The notes under the pieces were generated by a model that saw only the letters and a list, made by a program, of their open reading frames with translations, did no database searches and was not told where the DNA came from. The translations under genes were made by a program, and so were the position numbers. This document shows positions 40,301 through 48,552 of a stretch of 64,000 nt of DNA, piece after piece. Numbering within the stretch: the first letter of the stretch is position 1; each line of letters opens with the position of its first letter. The stretch is from Thermoleophilia bacterium (GTDB lineage Bacteria > Actinomycetota > Thermoleophilia > UBA2241): contig JAWKKE010000002.1 in assembly GCA_041393415.1 (NCBI GenBank), positions 124,001 through 188,000 of the forward strand. The letters run 5' to 3'.

Positions 40301-41430
40301 GCCGCGTCTTCATCTGCGTTCTCGACGGCTGCGGCGCCGGCGAACTGCCCGACGCCGCCGCCTACGGCGACGAGGGATCGAGCACACTGCGTCATGTCAT
40401 CGAACGCTCCGGCGTGTCCCTGCCACGCCTTGCCGCACTCGGGCTCGGTGAGGTCGTCGGACTCCCACTCGGAGCGCCGAGCCCGGAGGCGACGTACGGC
40501 CGACTCGCGAACCGAGGGGCCGGCAAGGACTCGACCAGCGGCCACTGGGCGATGATGGGCGTTGTGCTCCAGCGGCCGTTCCCAACGTATCCGCACGGCT
40601 TTCCCGACGCGATCATCGCCCCATTCGAGACCGCCATCGGACGCCGTGTACTCTGGAACAAACCAGCTTCGGGCACCGCGATCCTCGATCTGCTCGGCGA
40701 TGAACACGTGGCCAGCGGCCGACCGATCGTCTACACCTCGGCCGACTCCGTCTTCCAGATCGCCTGCCATGAGGATGTCGTCCCGGTCGCGCAGCTCTAC
40801 GAGTGGTGCGCCGCGGCACGCGCCCTCCTCACGGGAGACCACGCCGTCGGGCGCGTCATCGCACGACCGTTCAGCGGCACCAGCGGACACTACGCACGCA
40901 CGCCGCGACGGCGTGACTTCTCACTGCCACCGACGGGAACGACGTATCTCGACCTCCTCGTCGCGGCCGACGTCCCAGTCGTGGGAGTGGGCAAGATCGG
41001 TGAGCTCTTCGCCCAGCGCGGCATCACCGTCGACGACCACACCACCAACAACACGGCAGCCATTGCCGCCTGCACGCGATACCTCGACGAACTGCAGAGC
41101 GGCCTGCTCTTCGCGAACCTGGTCGACTTCGACCAAGTCTGGGGGCATCGCAACGACGTCGACGGCTTCGCCGCCGGTTTGGCGGCAGTCGACGCCGCTC
41201 TCACGACCTGGGAGTCTCGCTTGCGCCCCGGTGACGTCATGGTCCTGTGCGCCGATCACGGCGTCGACCCAACCACCGCCAGCACGGATCACTCCCGCGA
41301 ATACTCGCCGCTTCTCGCCCTCGGTCTTTCGCCGGGACGTTACGACGGAACCCTCGAGGATGTCGGCGCGACCGCGTATCACCACCTGGTCGGCCGCGCA
41401 ACGGATCTCCCCGGACGGGTTATCTCGTGA
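40297..41430 (+). CDS. deoB: Phosphopentomutase
   Basis: Interconverts (deoxy)ribose 1- and 5-phosphates in nucleoside breakdown. The 377 residues show the alkaline-phosphatase-like metal sites: FICVLDGCGAGELPDA, DEGSSTLRH, GKDSTSGHWAMMG with the phosphorylated Thr region, IVYTSADSVFQIACHED, TTNNTAAIAA, LVDFDQVWGHRNDV and MVLCADHGVDP. The start lies in the xerD stop (ATGA). It groups with the two nucleoside phosphorylases that follow, forming a complete salvage route. Confidence 0.96.
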   Translation: MSRVFICVLDGCGAGELPDAAAYGDEGSSTLRHVIERSGVSLPRLAALGLGEVVGLPLGAPSPEATYGRLANRGAGKDSTSGHWAMMGVVLQRPFPTYPHGFPDAIIAPFETAIGRRVLWNKPASGTAILDLLGDEHVASGRPIVYTSADSVFQIACHEDVVPVAQLYEWCAAARALLTGDHAVGRVIARPFSGTSGHYARTPRRRDFSLPPTGTTYLDLLVAADVPVVGVGKIGELFAQRGITVDDHTTNNTAAIAACTRYLDELQSGLLFANLVDFDQVWGHRNDVDGFAAGLAAVDAALTTWESRLRPGDVMVLCADHGVDPTTASTDHSREYSPLLALGLSPGRYDGTLEDVGATAYHHLVGRATDLPGRVIS

Positions 41431-41467
41431 GGAGCGCACTGTCGCGATCGACTGCGGCGGCGCGCCC

Positions 41468-42256
41468 GTGAGCGCCGCCGCGACGACGTTGCGCCAGTGG
41501 GCGCCCAACGTCGCCATCGTCGCCGGCTCCGGATTCTCGGACATGTTCTCCACCGCCAACATCCAGGAAGAACTGGCGTACGCCGAGCTCGGCTGGCCGC
41601 AAACCGCCGTGCCCGGACACGCCAACTCCCTGCGACTGATGCGCGGCCCGATCAAGGCCGACGGCGGCACGATTCGCCTCGCCGTGGCCTGCGGGCGACC
41701 ACACTACTACGAGGGCTGGAGCGAGCAAGAGCTCGCTCGGCCGCTCCATGACCTCGCCGCAGCCGGCGTCCGTCGCGTACTCGCCGTCAACGCCTGCGGA
41801 GGACTGCGCGGGGCGCCGCTAGGCGGCGTGGTCGTCTGCGACACGATTGTGGACCTCCAGCACGCCCCGCGGGAGGCCGCACCCGAAAGACGGCGGCTCA
41901 TGTCGGCGGCGCAGGCGCAGTCCGTCGCCGCAGCTCTCGCCGCATCCGCCGGTGACGGCAAGCCCCTGACGTCGACCGTAGGGGCTTACGTCGCCGTCAG
42001 CGGGCCGCAGTACGAGACGCCGGCGGAGTGCGAGTGGCTCTCGAGCCATGGCCTCGTCGTCGGTATGTCCGGGGCCCCGGAGGCCCGCGCCGCTCAGCGG
42101 CTTACACTCGACTACATCCTGCTCGGCGCCGTTGTCAATGAGGCGGCGGTAATCGATTCCCACCCCGACGTTGTCGTCGCGTCCAACCGTCTCACCACCC
42201 GTCTGGCCGCACGACTCGCCGCAGCCGTGACCGCCCGCTGGCCAGAGCTCGGCTGA
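41468..42256 (+). CDS. punA: Purine-nucleoside phosphorylase, trimeric class
   Basis: Phosphorolyses purine nucleosides. The 262 residues show the family-2 order: IVAGSGFSDMF, the phosphate-site CGRPHYYEG, VNACGGL (usually NAAGGL), SGPQYETPAECEWL and GMSGAPEARAA (usually MSTVPE). The last change touches the base-binding region, so substrate choice may differ. In-frame GTG 41468 is the first usable start after deoB; the ribosome site is weak. The gap from deoB is 37 bases. Confidence 0.85.
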   Translation: MSAAATTLRQWAPNVAIVAGSGFSDMFSTANIQEELAYAELGWPQTAVPGHANSLRLMRGPIKADGGTIRLAVACGRPHYYEGWSEQELARPLHDLAAAGVRRVLAVNACGGLRGAPLGGVVVCDTIVDLQHAPREAAPERRRLMSAAQAQSVAAALAASAGDGKPLTSTVGAYVAVSGPQYETPAECEWLSSHGLVVGMSGAPEARAAQRLTLDYILLGAVVNEAAVIDSHPDVVVASNRLTTRLAARLAAAVTARWPELG

Positions 42257-42275
42257 GCCACTTCAGGAGAAACGC

Positions 42276-43565
42276 ATGGATTTCGTCACCGATGTCATCG
42301 CTCGCAAACGCGATGGGGGAGAGCTCGACGCCGAACGCATCGATACCTTCGTACGCGGCGTCGTAGACGGCAGCGTGCCGGCATATCAAGCCAGTGCCCT
42401 CCTGATGGCCATGGTGCTGCGCGGCCTGAGCGACGCCGAAACGCTCTGCCTCGCCAAGGCCATCGTCGCCAGTGGCAAGACACTCGACCTCAGCGTCCTG
42501 CGCCGTCCTGTCCTCGACAAGCACTCCAGTGGCGGCGTCGGCGACAAGATCACCCTCGTGCTCGGACCGGTCGTGGCCGCCTGCGGCGCCGTGTTCGGCA
42601 AGATGTCGGGGCGCGGACTCGGCCACACCGGCGGCACCCTGGACAAGCTCGAGTCCATCCCCGGTTTCAAGGTACAGCTCCCGCAAGGCGAGTTCCTGCG
42701 CCAACTCGACCGCATCGGCCTCGCCGTTGTCAGTCAGAGCGATCGCGTGGCGCCGGCCGACAGGATCCTCTACGCCCTGCGTGACGTCACGGCGACGGTC
42801 CCCAACGACGGCCTCATCGCCGCCAGCATCATGGCGAAGAAGATCGCCTCGGGAACGTCGTCGCTCGTCCTCGACCTCAAGGTGGGGAAGGGAGCGTTCA
42901 TGCCGACCCTCGAGAGCGCCCGCAATCTCGGCCGCCTCTGCCGTCTAATCGGCGACGCCTACGATCGTCCCACTACGTGTCTATACTCGGCCATGGATGC
43001 TCCTCTCGGCTACGCCATCGGCAACCGACTCGAGGTCGAGGAGGCGTGGAGCGTGCTCGGCGGCGGAGGCCCAGACGACGTACGCGAACTCGCGCTAACG
43101 ATGGCCGCCGCTCTTCTGCCGCTGGCCGACCTGGGGCTCAACGAGACGGACGCTCGTCGTGCCGCTGAGACGGCGCTCGACGACGGTCGTGCCGCCGAGC
43201 ACTTCGAGCGCTGGTGCTACGTTCAAGGAGGGCGGTGGAAGCCCGGCGAGTTCCACCGACTTGCCGCGCAAGATGTGACGTCGCCCTCAGCAGGCTACGT
43301 CACCGCCATCGACGCTCTGGCTGTGGGCAGGGCAGCGCAGCTCTCCGGAGCCGGCCGCAGAACCGTTGACGATGCCGTCGACCCTGTTGCCGGCGTGCTT
43401 CTGCGGCACCGCGTCGGCGACCAGGTCGAGAAGCAGGAGATCGTGGCCTCCGTCTTCGCCCGCGACACGACGCGACGCGCGCAGGCCCACGCGATCCTGA
43501 GTGAGGCATTCACCTTCGGCGAGGCGCCGCCACAACCGACGCCCCTTCTACTGGCGCGCGAATGA
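42276..43565 (+). CDS. pdp: Pyrimidine-nucleoside phosphorylase
   Basis: Phosphorolyses thymidine, uridine or deoxyuridine. The 429 residues have the DFVTDVIARKRDGGELD start, the phosphate loop LDKHSSGGVGDKITL, MSGRGLGHTGGTLDKLE, ALRDVTATVPNDGLIAASI with KKIASGTSSLVLDLKVGKGA, and a C-terminal alpha/beta domain. An AGGAGAAA box precedes ATG 42276. It completes the deoB-punA-pdp salvage trio. DeoA and Pdp cannot be separated by eye; the symbol reflects the Gram-positive form. Confidence 0.93.
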   Translation: MDFVTDVIARKRDGGELDAERIDTFVRGVVDGSVPAYQASALLMAMVLRGLSDAETLCLAKAIVASGKTLDLSVLRRPVLDKHSSGGVGDKITLVLGPVVAACGAVFGKMSGRGLGHTGGTLDKLESIPGFKVQLPQGEFLRQLDRIGLAVVSQSDRVAPADRILYALRDVTATVPNDGLIAASIMAKKIASGTSSLVLDLKVGKGAFMPTLESARNLGRLCRLIGDAYDRPTTCLYSAMDAPLGYAIGNRLEVEEAWSVLGGGGPDDVRELALTMAAALLPLADLGLNETDARRAAETALDDGRAAEHFERWCYVQGGRWKPGEFHRLAAQDVTSPSAGYVTAIDALAVGRAAQLSGAGRRTVDDAVDPVAGVLLRHRVGDQVEKQEIVASVFARDTTRRAQAHAILSEAFTFGEAPPQPTPLLLARE

Positions 43566-43605
43566 CGCTCCGCCGAGCGCGCGCAAGACGCGGGAACGAC
43601 AAGTG

Positions 43606-44271
43606 ATGAGGATCATCTCCGGCGTTTGGCGTGGCCGGGCCATCTCGGCGCCGCCGGGCCGCGCCACTCGGCCCACATCGGATCGGGTGCGCGAGGCGCT
43701 CTTCGCGGTCCTGGGTGCATTGCCCGAGATCGCCGCCTTGCGTCGTGGCGACGCCGGGCCGCTCTCCGGCCACGTCGTCCTCGATCTCTTCGCCGGCAGC
43801 GGCGCTTGCGGCCTTGAGGCCCTCTCTCGCGGCGCCGCCCACTGCACCTTCGTCGAGCGGGATGCCGGCGCCTTGCGTGCGCTGCGCGCCAATCTCAACC
43901 GCCTCGCCGTCCCAATCGAGCCACTCAACACTCGTGACCAACACGAACGCGCGAGCTCGGGCGCCGCCCGTGTCATCGGCAGCGACGCCGAACATGCGCT
44001 CACGGCTGACGCTCGTGTGGGGGCGCAGTATACTCTGCTGTTGCTGGACCCTCCGTACGCAGCTTCCGCAAAGGTCCGGCCAATGCTCACGGGCAAGCTC
44101 GGTCCCGTGCTCGCTCCCGGCGCCGTCATCGTCGTCGAGACGGCAGCGCGCGCACCGCTCGAGCTACCGTGGAGAATGGTTCGCGAGAGACGCTACGGCG
44201 ACACGCACCTCACCTTCATGGTGAACGATGCCGGGCCGGCGACTAGGGGAGCGGTGGACGATGAGACATAG
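43606..44271 (+). CDS. rsmD: 16S rRNA (guanine966-N2)-methyltransferase
   Basis: Methylates G966 of 16S rRNA. The 221 residues have MRIISGVWRGR, RPTSDRVREALFAVLG, the SAM-binding VLDLFAGSGACGLEALSRGA and the catalytic LLLDPPYA. ATG 43606 starts at the canonical MRIISG; the frame is open upstream without similarity. It precedes coaD, a nearly universal pairing. Confidence 0.93.
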   Translation: MRIISGVWRGRAISAPPGRATRPTSDRVREALFAVLGALPEIAALRRGDAGPLSGHVVLDLFAGSGACGLEALSRGAAHCTFVERDAGALRALRANLNRLAVPIEPLNTRDQHERASSGAARVIGSDAEHALTADARVGAQYTLLLLDPPYAASAKVRPMLTGKLGPVLAPGAVIVVETAARAPLELPWRMVRERRYGDTHLTFMVNDAGPATRGAVDDET

Positions 44272-44298
44272 AGCAGCCGTGTGGCACGGGTACACTTG

Positions 44299-44817
44299 AT
44301 GCCGCGTCACGTCACGGCCATCTGCCCGGGAACCTTCGATCCGGTCACGGTCGGTCACCTCGACATCATCCTGCGCGGCGCCGCCAAGTTCGGCCGCGTT
44401 GTCGTGGGCCTCATCGAAGAGCCGCAACGCAAGTCCCCGCTCTTCTCACCAGAGGATCGCGAGCGCTTTCTTCGCGAGGCGCTCGCCAACCACGAGAACA
44501 TCGTCATCGACCGCTTCAACGAACTTGTGGTCGACTTCGCGCGCCGTTGGGACGCTCACGTAATCCTCAAAGGTTTGCGGGCAATCTCCGACTTCGAGTA
44601 TGAATTCTCCATGGCGCAGCTAAATAGGAGGTTGGCGCCAGATATCGAAACCGTATTCATGATGGCTTCACCAGAACACAGTTACCTAAGTTCCAGTGGA
44701 GTCAAGGAGATCGCCGCCTTCGGGGGCTCTGTCGAGGACCTCGTGCCGCCTGGCGTGGCGCGCCGGTTGGCCGAAGCGTTCTCGCAGAGCGCGAACATGA
44801 GCAAAGGGGAGTACTGA
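44299..44817 (+). CDS. coaD: Pantetheine-phosphate adenylyltransferase
   Basis: Adds AMP to 4'-phosphopantetheine in coenzyme A synthesis. The 172 residues have the nucleotidyltransferase motif CPGTFDPVTVGHLDII (TxxH-like), VVGLIEEPQRKSPLF, FARRWDAHVILKGLRAISDFEYE, MAQLNRRL and MASPEHSYLSSSGVKEIAAFGG. I chose ATG 44299, which matches the usual family N-terminus; GTG 44281 is an in-frame alternative. Confidence 0.95.
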   Translation: MPRHVTAICPGTFDPVTVGHLDIILRGAAKFGRVVVGLIEEPQRKSPLFSPEDRERFLREALANHENIVIDRFNELVVDFARRWDAHVILKGLRAISDFEYEFSMAQLNRRLAPDIETVFMMASPEHSYLSSSGVKEIAAFGGSVEDLVPPGVARRLAEAFSQSANMSKGEY

Positions 44818-44822
44818 TCAGG

Positions 44823-45287
44823 ATGGATGTGCTCGTTCTCATAGACAAGCTCGACGACATGATCCACAACGCACGTTCGGTGCCGCTTACCGACAACGTC
44901 ATGTTCGACCGCGAGGAGATCTACGACATCCTCGACCAGATGCGTTCGACGATCCCCGAAGAGATCAAGCAGGCGCGCTGGATCGTCAAGGAGCGGCAGG
45001 AGATGCTCACCGAGGCGAAGCAAGAGGCCGAGCGCCTTCTCTCCGAGGCGCAGGAGCGCGCAGATCGTCTCGCCTCCGAGACGGAGATCGTGCGCCTCGC
45101 CGAGCGCAATGCACAGCAGATCATGGAGGACGCGCGCGAGCGTGAACGCGCCACGCGCCTCGGTGCCGAGGATTACGCCGACGAGGTCCTCGGCAACCTC
45201 GAGGTCAATCTAGAGAAGTTCATCGCCGCGGTCCGTCGCGGCAGAGAGCGCCTCCAAGGACGCGACAGCGACGATCTGCAGCCGTAG
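44823..45287 (+). CDS. SepIVA/DivIVA-like coiled-coil protein
   Basis: A 154-residue protein with an N-terminal segment (DVLVLIDKLDDMIHNARSVP, DREEIYDILDQMRSTIPEEI) and a long charged coiled coil (EAKQEAERLLSEAQERADRL, EIVRLAERNAQQIMEDARER). This layout and the place next to DUF177 match mycobacterial SepIVA, a septum-associated factor that links division with membrane organisation. No membrane segment is visible. The start is 5 bases after coaD. Confidence 0.75.
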   Translation: MDVLVLIDKLDDMIHNARSVPLTDNVMFDREEIYDILDQMRSTIPEEIKQARWIVKERQEMLTEAKQEAERLLSEAQERADRLASETEIVRLAERNAQQIMEDARERERATRLGAEDYADEVLGNLEVNLEKFIAAVRRGRERLQGRDSDDLQP

Positions 45288-45320
45288 TCCGCGTCCGCTG
45301 CGGAGTGGGGAGAGACGCTG

Positions 45321-45791
45321 ATGCGCCGTTTCGACTTGCGCTCGCTGCACTTCGACGAGTCGGATGAGGCATGGCGGCAATTGCCGGTCGATGTGTCGCC
45401 CTTTGCGTTCGGCGGCCTCGACTATACCGTCGCTGGCGACACCATCGATCTTGAACTCAACGTCGCACGCGTGGGCGACAACCTCACGCTCGTCGGCGAA
45501 TTCGAAACACAACTCCTCGGCCCTTGTCAGAGGTGTCTGGGCGACGCCGCGGTCGCCATCGCCGCTCGCGGCGTGGAGTACGTTCACCACGGCTATTCCG
45601 AGCTTGACGACGAAGACGACGAGTCCGGCTACGTAGAAGCCAACGTCGTCGACCTTGAGCGCTGGGTGCGCGATCTTGTCGCTGAAGCCCTCCCCGAGAA
45701 GCTCCTCTGCGACGAAGGCTGCCGCGGGCTCTGTCCGCGTTGCGGCGCCAACTTCAACTCCGATCCCGAACATCATCACGACGACCGGTAA
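45321..45791 (+). CDS. DUF177 (YceD) family protein
   Basis: A 156-residue protein of the family that accompanies rpmF and plsX, implicated in 23S rRNA metabolism. FDLRSLHFDESDEAWRQ, DNLTLVGEFETQLLGPCQRC and the C-terminal LCDEGCRGLCPRCGANFN supply cysteines that can bind zinc. GTGGGGAGAG lies upstream of ATG 45321. The biochemical role is not settled for the family. Confidence 0.9.
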   Translation: MRRFDLRSLHFDESDEAWRQLPVDVSPFAFGGLDYTVAGDTIDLELNVARVGDNLTLVGEFETQLLGPCQRCLGDAAVAIAARGVEYVHHGYSELDDEDDESGYVEANVVDLERWVRDLVAEALPEKLLCDEGCRGLCPRCGANFNSDPEHHHDDR

Positions 45792-45810
45792 CCAGGGGGC
45801 CTGCCGCATG

Positions 45811-45819
45811 TGGTACAGT
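45811..45819 (+). promoter_or_regulatory. Extended -10 promoter for rpmF
   Basis: TG-G-TACAGT at 45811-45819 lies in the 57-base gap before rpmF, with a start near 45826. No good -35 box is seen. The layout matches the extended -10 elements before dxs, ffh and rplS. Confidence 0.5.
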
Positions 45820-45848
45820 TCCCTGTCCGATTGATTCGAGGAGAAGCG

Positions 45849-46031
45849 ATGCCCGTACCCAAGAGAAAGACCTCGCAGTCCAAGCGCGACAGCCGTCGCG
45901 CTCAGCAGAAGCTCAGCGTCGACGTGGCCAGCGTCTGCCCGCAGTGCAAGAGCCCTAAGCTTCCACACCGCGCCTGCCCGAAGTGCGGCACGTACAAGGG
46001 CCGCGAGGTCATCGTCCTCGACAACGAGTAA
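45849..46031 (+). CDS. rpmF: Ribosomal protein bL32
   Basis: A 60-residue ribosomal protein with MPVPKRKTSQSKRDSRRAQQ at the start and two zinc-binding pairs, CPQC and CPKC, so this is the zinc-containing (C+) form. GAGGAGAAGCG precedes ATG 45849. In actinobacteria a C- paralogue under Zur control often exists elsewhere; none is in this window. Confidence 0.97.
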   Translation: MPVPKRKTSQSKRDSRRAQQKLSVDVASVCPQCKSPKLPHRACPKCGTYKGREVIVLDNE

Positions 46032-46046
46032 GCGACTGGGGGTCTC

Positions 46047-47108
46047 GTGCCCAGGTCGTTGTACATCGCGTCGACCCAGGCCAGCGGTGGCAAGACAGCC
46101 GTCGCCGCCGGCCTTTGCCTGGCGTTCCGAGACCGCGGCTTACACGTCGGCTACTTCAAGCCCGTCGGGACCGCTTCAGAGTTCGCCGAGAGGGGCACCG
46201 ACGACGATGCGAGCTTCGTCGCGCGCCTGCTTGAGCTCGACGATGCGCCAACAGACATCTGTCCTGTGGTGCTCGACGAAGACGCGCTCCACGACGTCTT
46301 CGAGGCATCCGAAGCCGACCCAATGACCCGCGTCGTCGACGCTTATGCGCGGCTTCGCAAGGGCAAGGATGTCGTCGTCTGCGAGGGGCTGGGCGAGATA
46401 TGGCAGGGCCGCTTCCTGCGCGCCAGCGGCGCCGATGTGGTGGCGCAGCTCGACATGAGCACCGTGCTCATCGCCAACTTCGCCGGCGCTCGCCTGCTCG
46501 ACGACGTTCTGTACGTCAAAGAGGCGCTCAAGCAGCGCCTCCTCGGCGTGCTCTTCAACATGGTGCCGGAGTCGCGCCTCGACCTGGTCCGCGACCAGTA
46601 TGTTCCCATGCTCGCGGAAGCAGGAGTGGTCACCTACGGAGTCGTCGCCTCTCATCCGCGCCTCGCGGCGATATCTGTCGGCGACCTGGTGGCGGCGCTC
46701 GGCGCCACGTACCTCTGTGGCGAACAGCACGCCGGCGAGCTCGTCGAGACGTACATGATCGGCGCCATGAATCCGGCGCACGCCAAGCACTACTTCGAGC
46801 TAACCCCCAACAAGGCAGTCGTCGTCGGAGGTGACCGCACGAAGATCGTGCTCAGCGCGCTCGAGACGCCGACCACCGTCATCGTCCTAACCGGACGATA
46901 CGTTCCCGAGCCCACGATTCTCGCCCGCGCCGAGGAACAGGGAGTGGCGGTCGTCTCTGTCGCCAGCGACACAGTGACCGCCGCCGAAGGACTGCGCCAT
47001 CTCTTCGGTCGCATGCACGTGCGCCAGAGAGAGAAGGTCGATCTCATGGCGAGCCTGATCTCCGAATCGGTCGACATCGACCGCCTCCTCAACGACCTCG
47101 ACGAATGA
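46047..47108 (+). CDS. BioD-like/DRTGG-domain protein (phosphotransacetylase N-terminal family)
   Basis: A 353-residue protein. Residues 1-210 are a P-loop BioD-like domain (YIASTQASGGKTAVAAGLCL, VGYFKPVG, DVVVCEGLGE, LGVLFNMVPESRLD), and residues 215-330 form a DRTGG domain (VETYMIGAMNPAHAKHYFEL, VVVGGDRTKIVLSAL). This pair is the regulatory N-terminal part of long phosphate acetyltransferases, but the catalytic phosphotransacetylase domain is missing. The gene sits between rpmF and plsX and its stop overlaps plsX, suggesting a link to acyl-phosphate or acetyl metabolism. Activity unknown. Confidence 0.82.
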   Translation: MPRSLYIASTQASGGKTAVAAGLCLAFRDRGLHVGYFKPVGTASEFAERGTDDDASFVARLLELDDAPTDICPVVLDEDALHDVFEASEADPMTRVVDAYARLRKGKDVVVCEGLGEIWQGRFLRASGADVVAQLDMSTVLIANFAGARLLDDVLYVKEALKQRLLGVLFNMVPESRLDLVRDQYVPMLAEAGVVTYGVVASHPRLAAISVGDLVAALGATYLCGEQHAGELVETYMIGAMNPAHAKHYFELTPNKAVVVGGDRTKIVLSALETPTTVIVLTGRYVPEPTILARAEEQGVAVVSVASDTVTAAEGLRHLFGRMHVRQREKVDLMASLISESVDIDRLLNDLDE

Positions 47109-48190
47109 CCGGCAGCGCTGCGCCGCCCTACACGTCCCCGCACGAAGTAACCGCCGCCTGGAGCTCCGCCAGCGACGACCGTGTGGTGACGGTCGCCGTC
47201 GATGCCGCCGGCGGCGACAACGCTCCCGCTGAGGTCGTACTCGGAGTGCTGCGCGTTGCCAGCGAGCGCCTCCACGTGATCCTTGTCGGCGATGAGGAAC
47301 AGGTGACGCCGCTCCTTCCCGCGCCGCATCCTCACATTACGCTCGTGCACGCGCCCGATGTCATCGGCTACGACGACGAACCGGCGCACGCCGCCCGCGA
47401 CAAGACCGACTCGAGCATCGTCGTAGGTCTACGGCTCGTGCGCGAAGGCCGCGCCGACGCCTTCGTCTCTGCAGGGAACACGGGCGCCGTCGTCGCTGCG
47501 AGCGTGCTGCATGTGCGTCGCCTCAAGGGCGTCTCGCGTCCTGCGATCTGCACCATCATGCCTTGCATGCCGGCGCCCATCGCCTTCCTCGATGCCGGCG
47601 CCAACGCAGAGTGCCGCCCCGAGCAGCTCCTGCAGTTCGCCATCATGGGCCAGGCCTTTGCGCAGGAGGTGATGGGGCTACATCACCCCACCGTCGGCCT
47701 GCTCTCGATCGGCGAGGAGCCAAGCAAGGGCACGCCCGACGTCATCGAAGCGCATCGCCTTCTGGTCGACGATCCCCGCGTGCGCTTTCACGGCAACGTC
47801 GAAGGTCGCGACATCATGAACCGCGCCGTCGACGTCGTCGTCACCGACGGCTTCACCGGCAACGTGGCACTCAAGACCATCGAGGGGACGGCGCGTGCCA
47901 TTCTCCACGCGCTCCGCAGTACCATCGACTCGTCGGTGAGCACCAAGCTTGCCGGCTTACTGCTGCGCGCCGATCTCCTGCGCCTCAAGGCCGCGCTCGA
48001 CCCGGAGGAGTACGGAGGAGCCCTTCTCGTGGGCATGAATGCGCCCATAGTGATCGCCCACGGTAACTCGCGGGCCACCGGCATCGCCAACGCGATTCGC
48101 CAGGGTCGCAGAGGCGTCGTGAGCGATCTCCAGCCCACGATTGCCCGCGAGCTGGCGCAACAGCTTTCTCGCTCCGGAAGCATTGTGTAG
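47105..48190 (+). CDS. plsX: Phosphate acyltransferase PlsX
   Basis: Makes acyl-phosphate from acyl-ACP for phosphatidic acid synthesis. The 361 residues have VAVDAAGGDNAPAEVVLGVL (the usual DAMGGD reads DAAGGD), SAGNTGAVVAASVLHVRRLK, RPAICTIMP, FLDAGANAECRPEQLLQFA, GLLSIGEEPSKG and TDGFTGNVALKTIEG. An N-terminal extension of about 25 residues precedes the core. It starts in the previous stop and is followed by acpP. Confidence 0.95.
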   Translation: MTGSAAPPYTSPHEVTAAWSSASDDRVVTVAVDAAGGDNAPAEVVLGVLRVASERLHVILVGDEEQVTPLLPAPHPHITLVHAPDVIGYDDEPAHAARDKTDSSIVVGLRLVREGRADAFVSAGNTGAVVAASVLHVRRLKGVSRPAICTIMPCMPAPIAFLDAGANAECRPEQLLQFAIMGQAFAQEVMGLHHPTVGLLSIGEEPSKGTPDVIEAHRLLVDDPRVRFHGNVEGRDIMNRAVDVVVTDGFTGNVALKTIEGTARAILHALRSTIDSSVSTKLAGLLLRADLLRLKAALDPEEYGGALLVGMNAPIVIAHGNSRATGIANAIRQGRRGVVSDLQPTIARELAQQLSRSGSIV

Positions 48191-48222
48191 ACTCTGGCGA
48201 AACTCGCCCTGGAGGTTCATCG

Positions 48223-48468
48223 ATGACGCGCGAAGAGGTGTTCGAGCAGGTCAAGACGATCCTAGTTGACACGCTCAGCGTCGACGAAGACAAAGTCGTT
48301 GTGACCGCTCGTTTCCAGGAAGACCTGGAGACAGACTCCCTCGACCTCGTCGAGCTCGTCATGACGTTGGAAGAGGAGTTCGGCGTCAAGATCAGCGACG
48401 AGGAAGCGGCAGAGATCAAGACCGTCGCCGACGCCGTCGATTTCGTCATGCAGAGGGGCAACGCCTAA
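48223..48468 (+). CDS. acpP: Acyl carrier protein
   Basis: An 81-residue acidic four-helix protein carrying acyl chains on phosphopantetheine at the Ser in LETDSLDLVELVMTLEEEFG. A GGAGG box precedes ATG 48223. Position between plsX and rnc is the standard one. Confidence 0.97.
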   Translation: MTREEVFEQVKTILVDTLSVDEDKVVVTARFQEDLETDSLDLVELVMTLEEEFGVKISDEEAAEIKTVADAVDFVMQRGNA

Positions 48469-48490
48469 CAGCTACGTCCACCCCGTGCGC

Positions 48491-48533
48491 GACGAGGGGA
48501 GGCTTCCCGCGCCGCGGGAGGCGTCCCCTCGTC
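48491..48533 (+). promoter_or_regulatory. Long hairpin directly before rnc
   Basis: GACGAGGGGA at 48491-48500 pairs perfectly with TCCCCTCGTC at 48524-48533. Inside, TCCCGC pairs with GCGGGA around GCC. The two helices (10 and 6 bp) are separated by a 4x4 internal loop. It ends 19 bases before the rnc GTG, without a T-run. A double-stranded leader before rnc suggests RNase III self-processing, as known in E. coli; an acpP terminator is the alternative. Confidence 0.6.
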
Positions 48534-48552
48534 GCTGTTGAGAGGCTCCGCC

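Noticed and set aside
47283..47290. GCCGACAA on the minus strand within plsX
   Set aside because: The matching -35 box is absent at the required distance, and no minus-strand gene follows.
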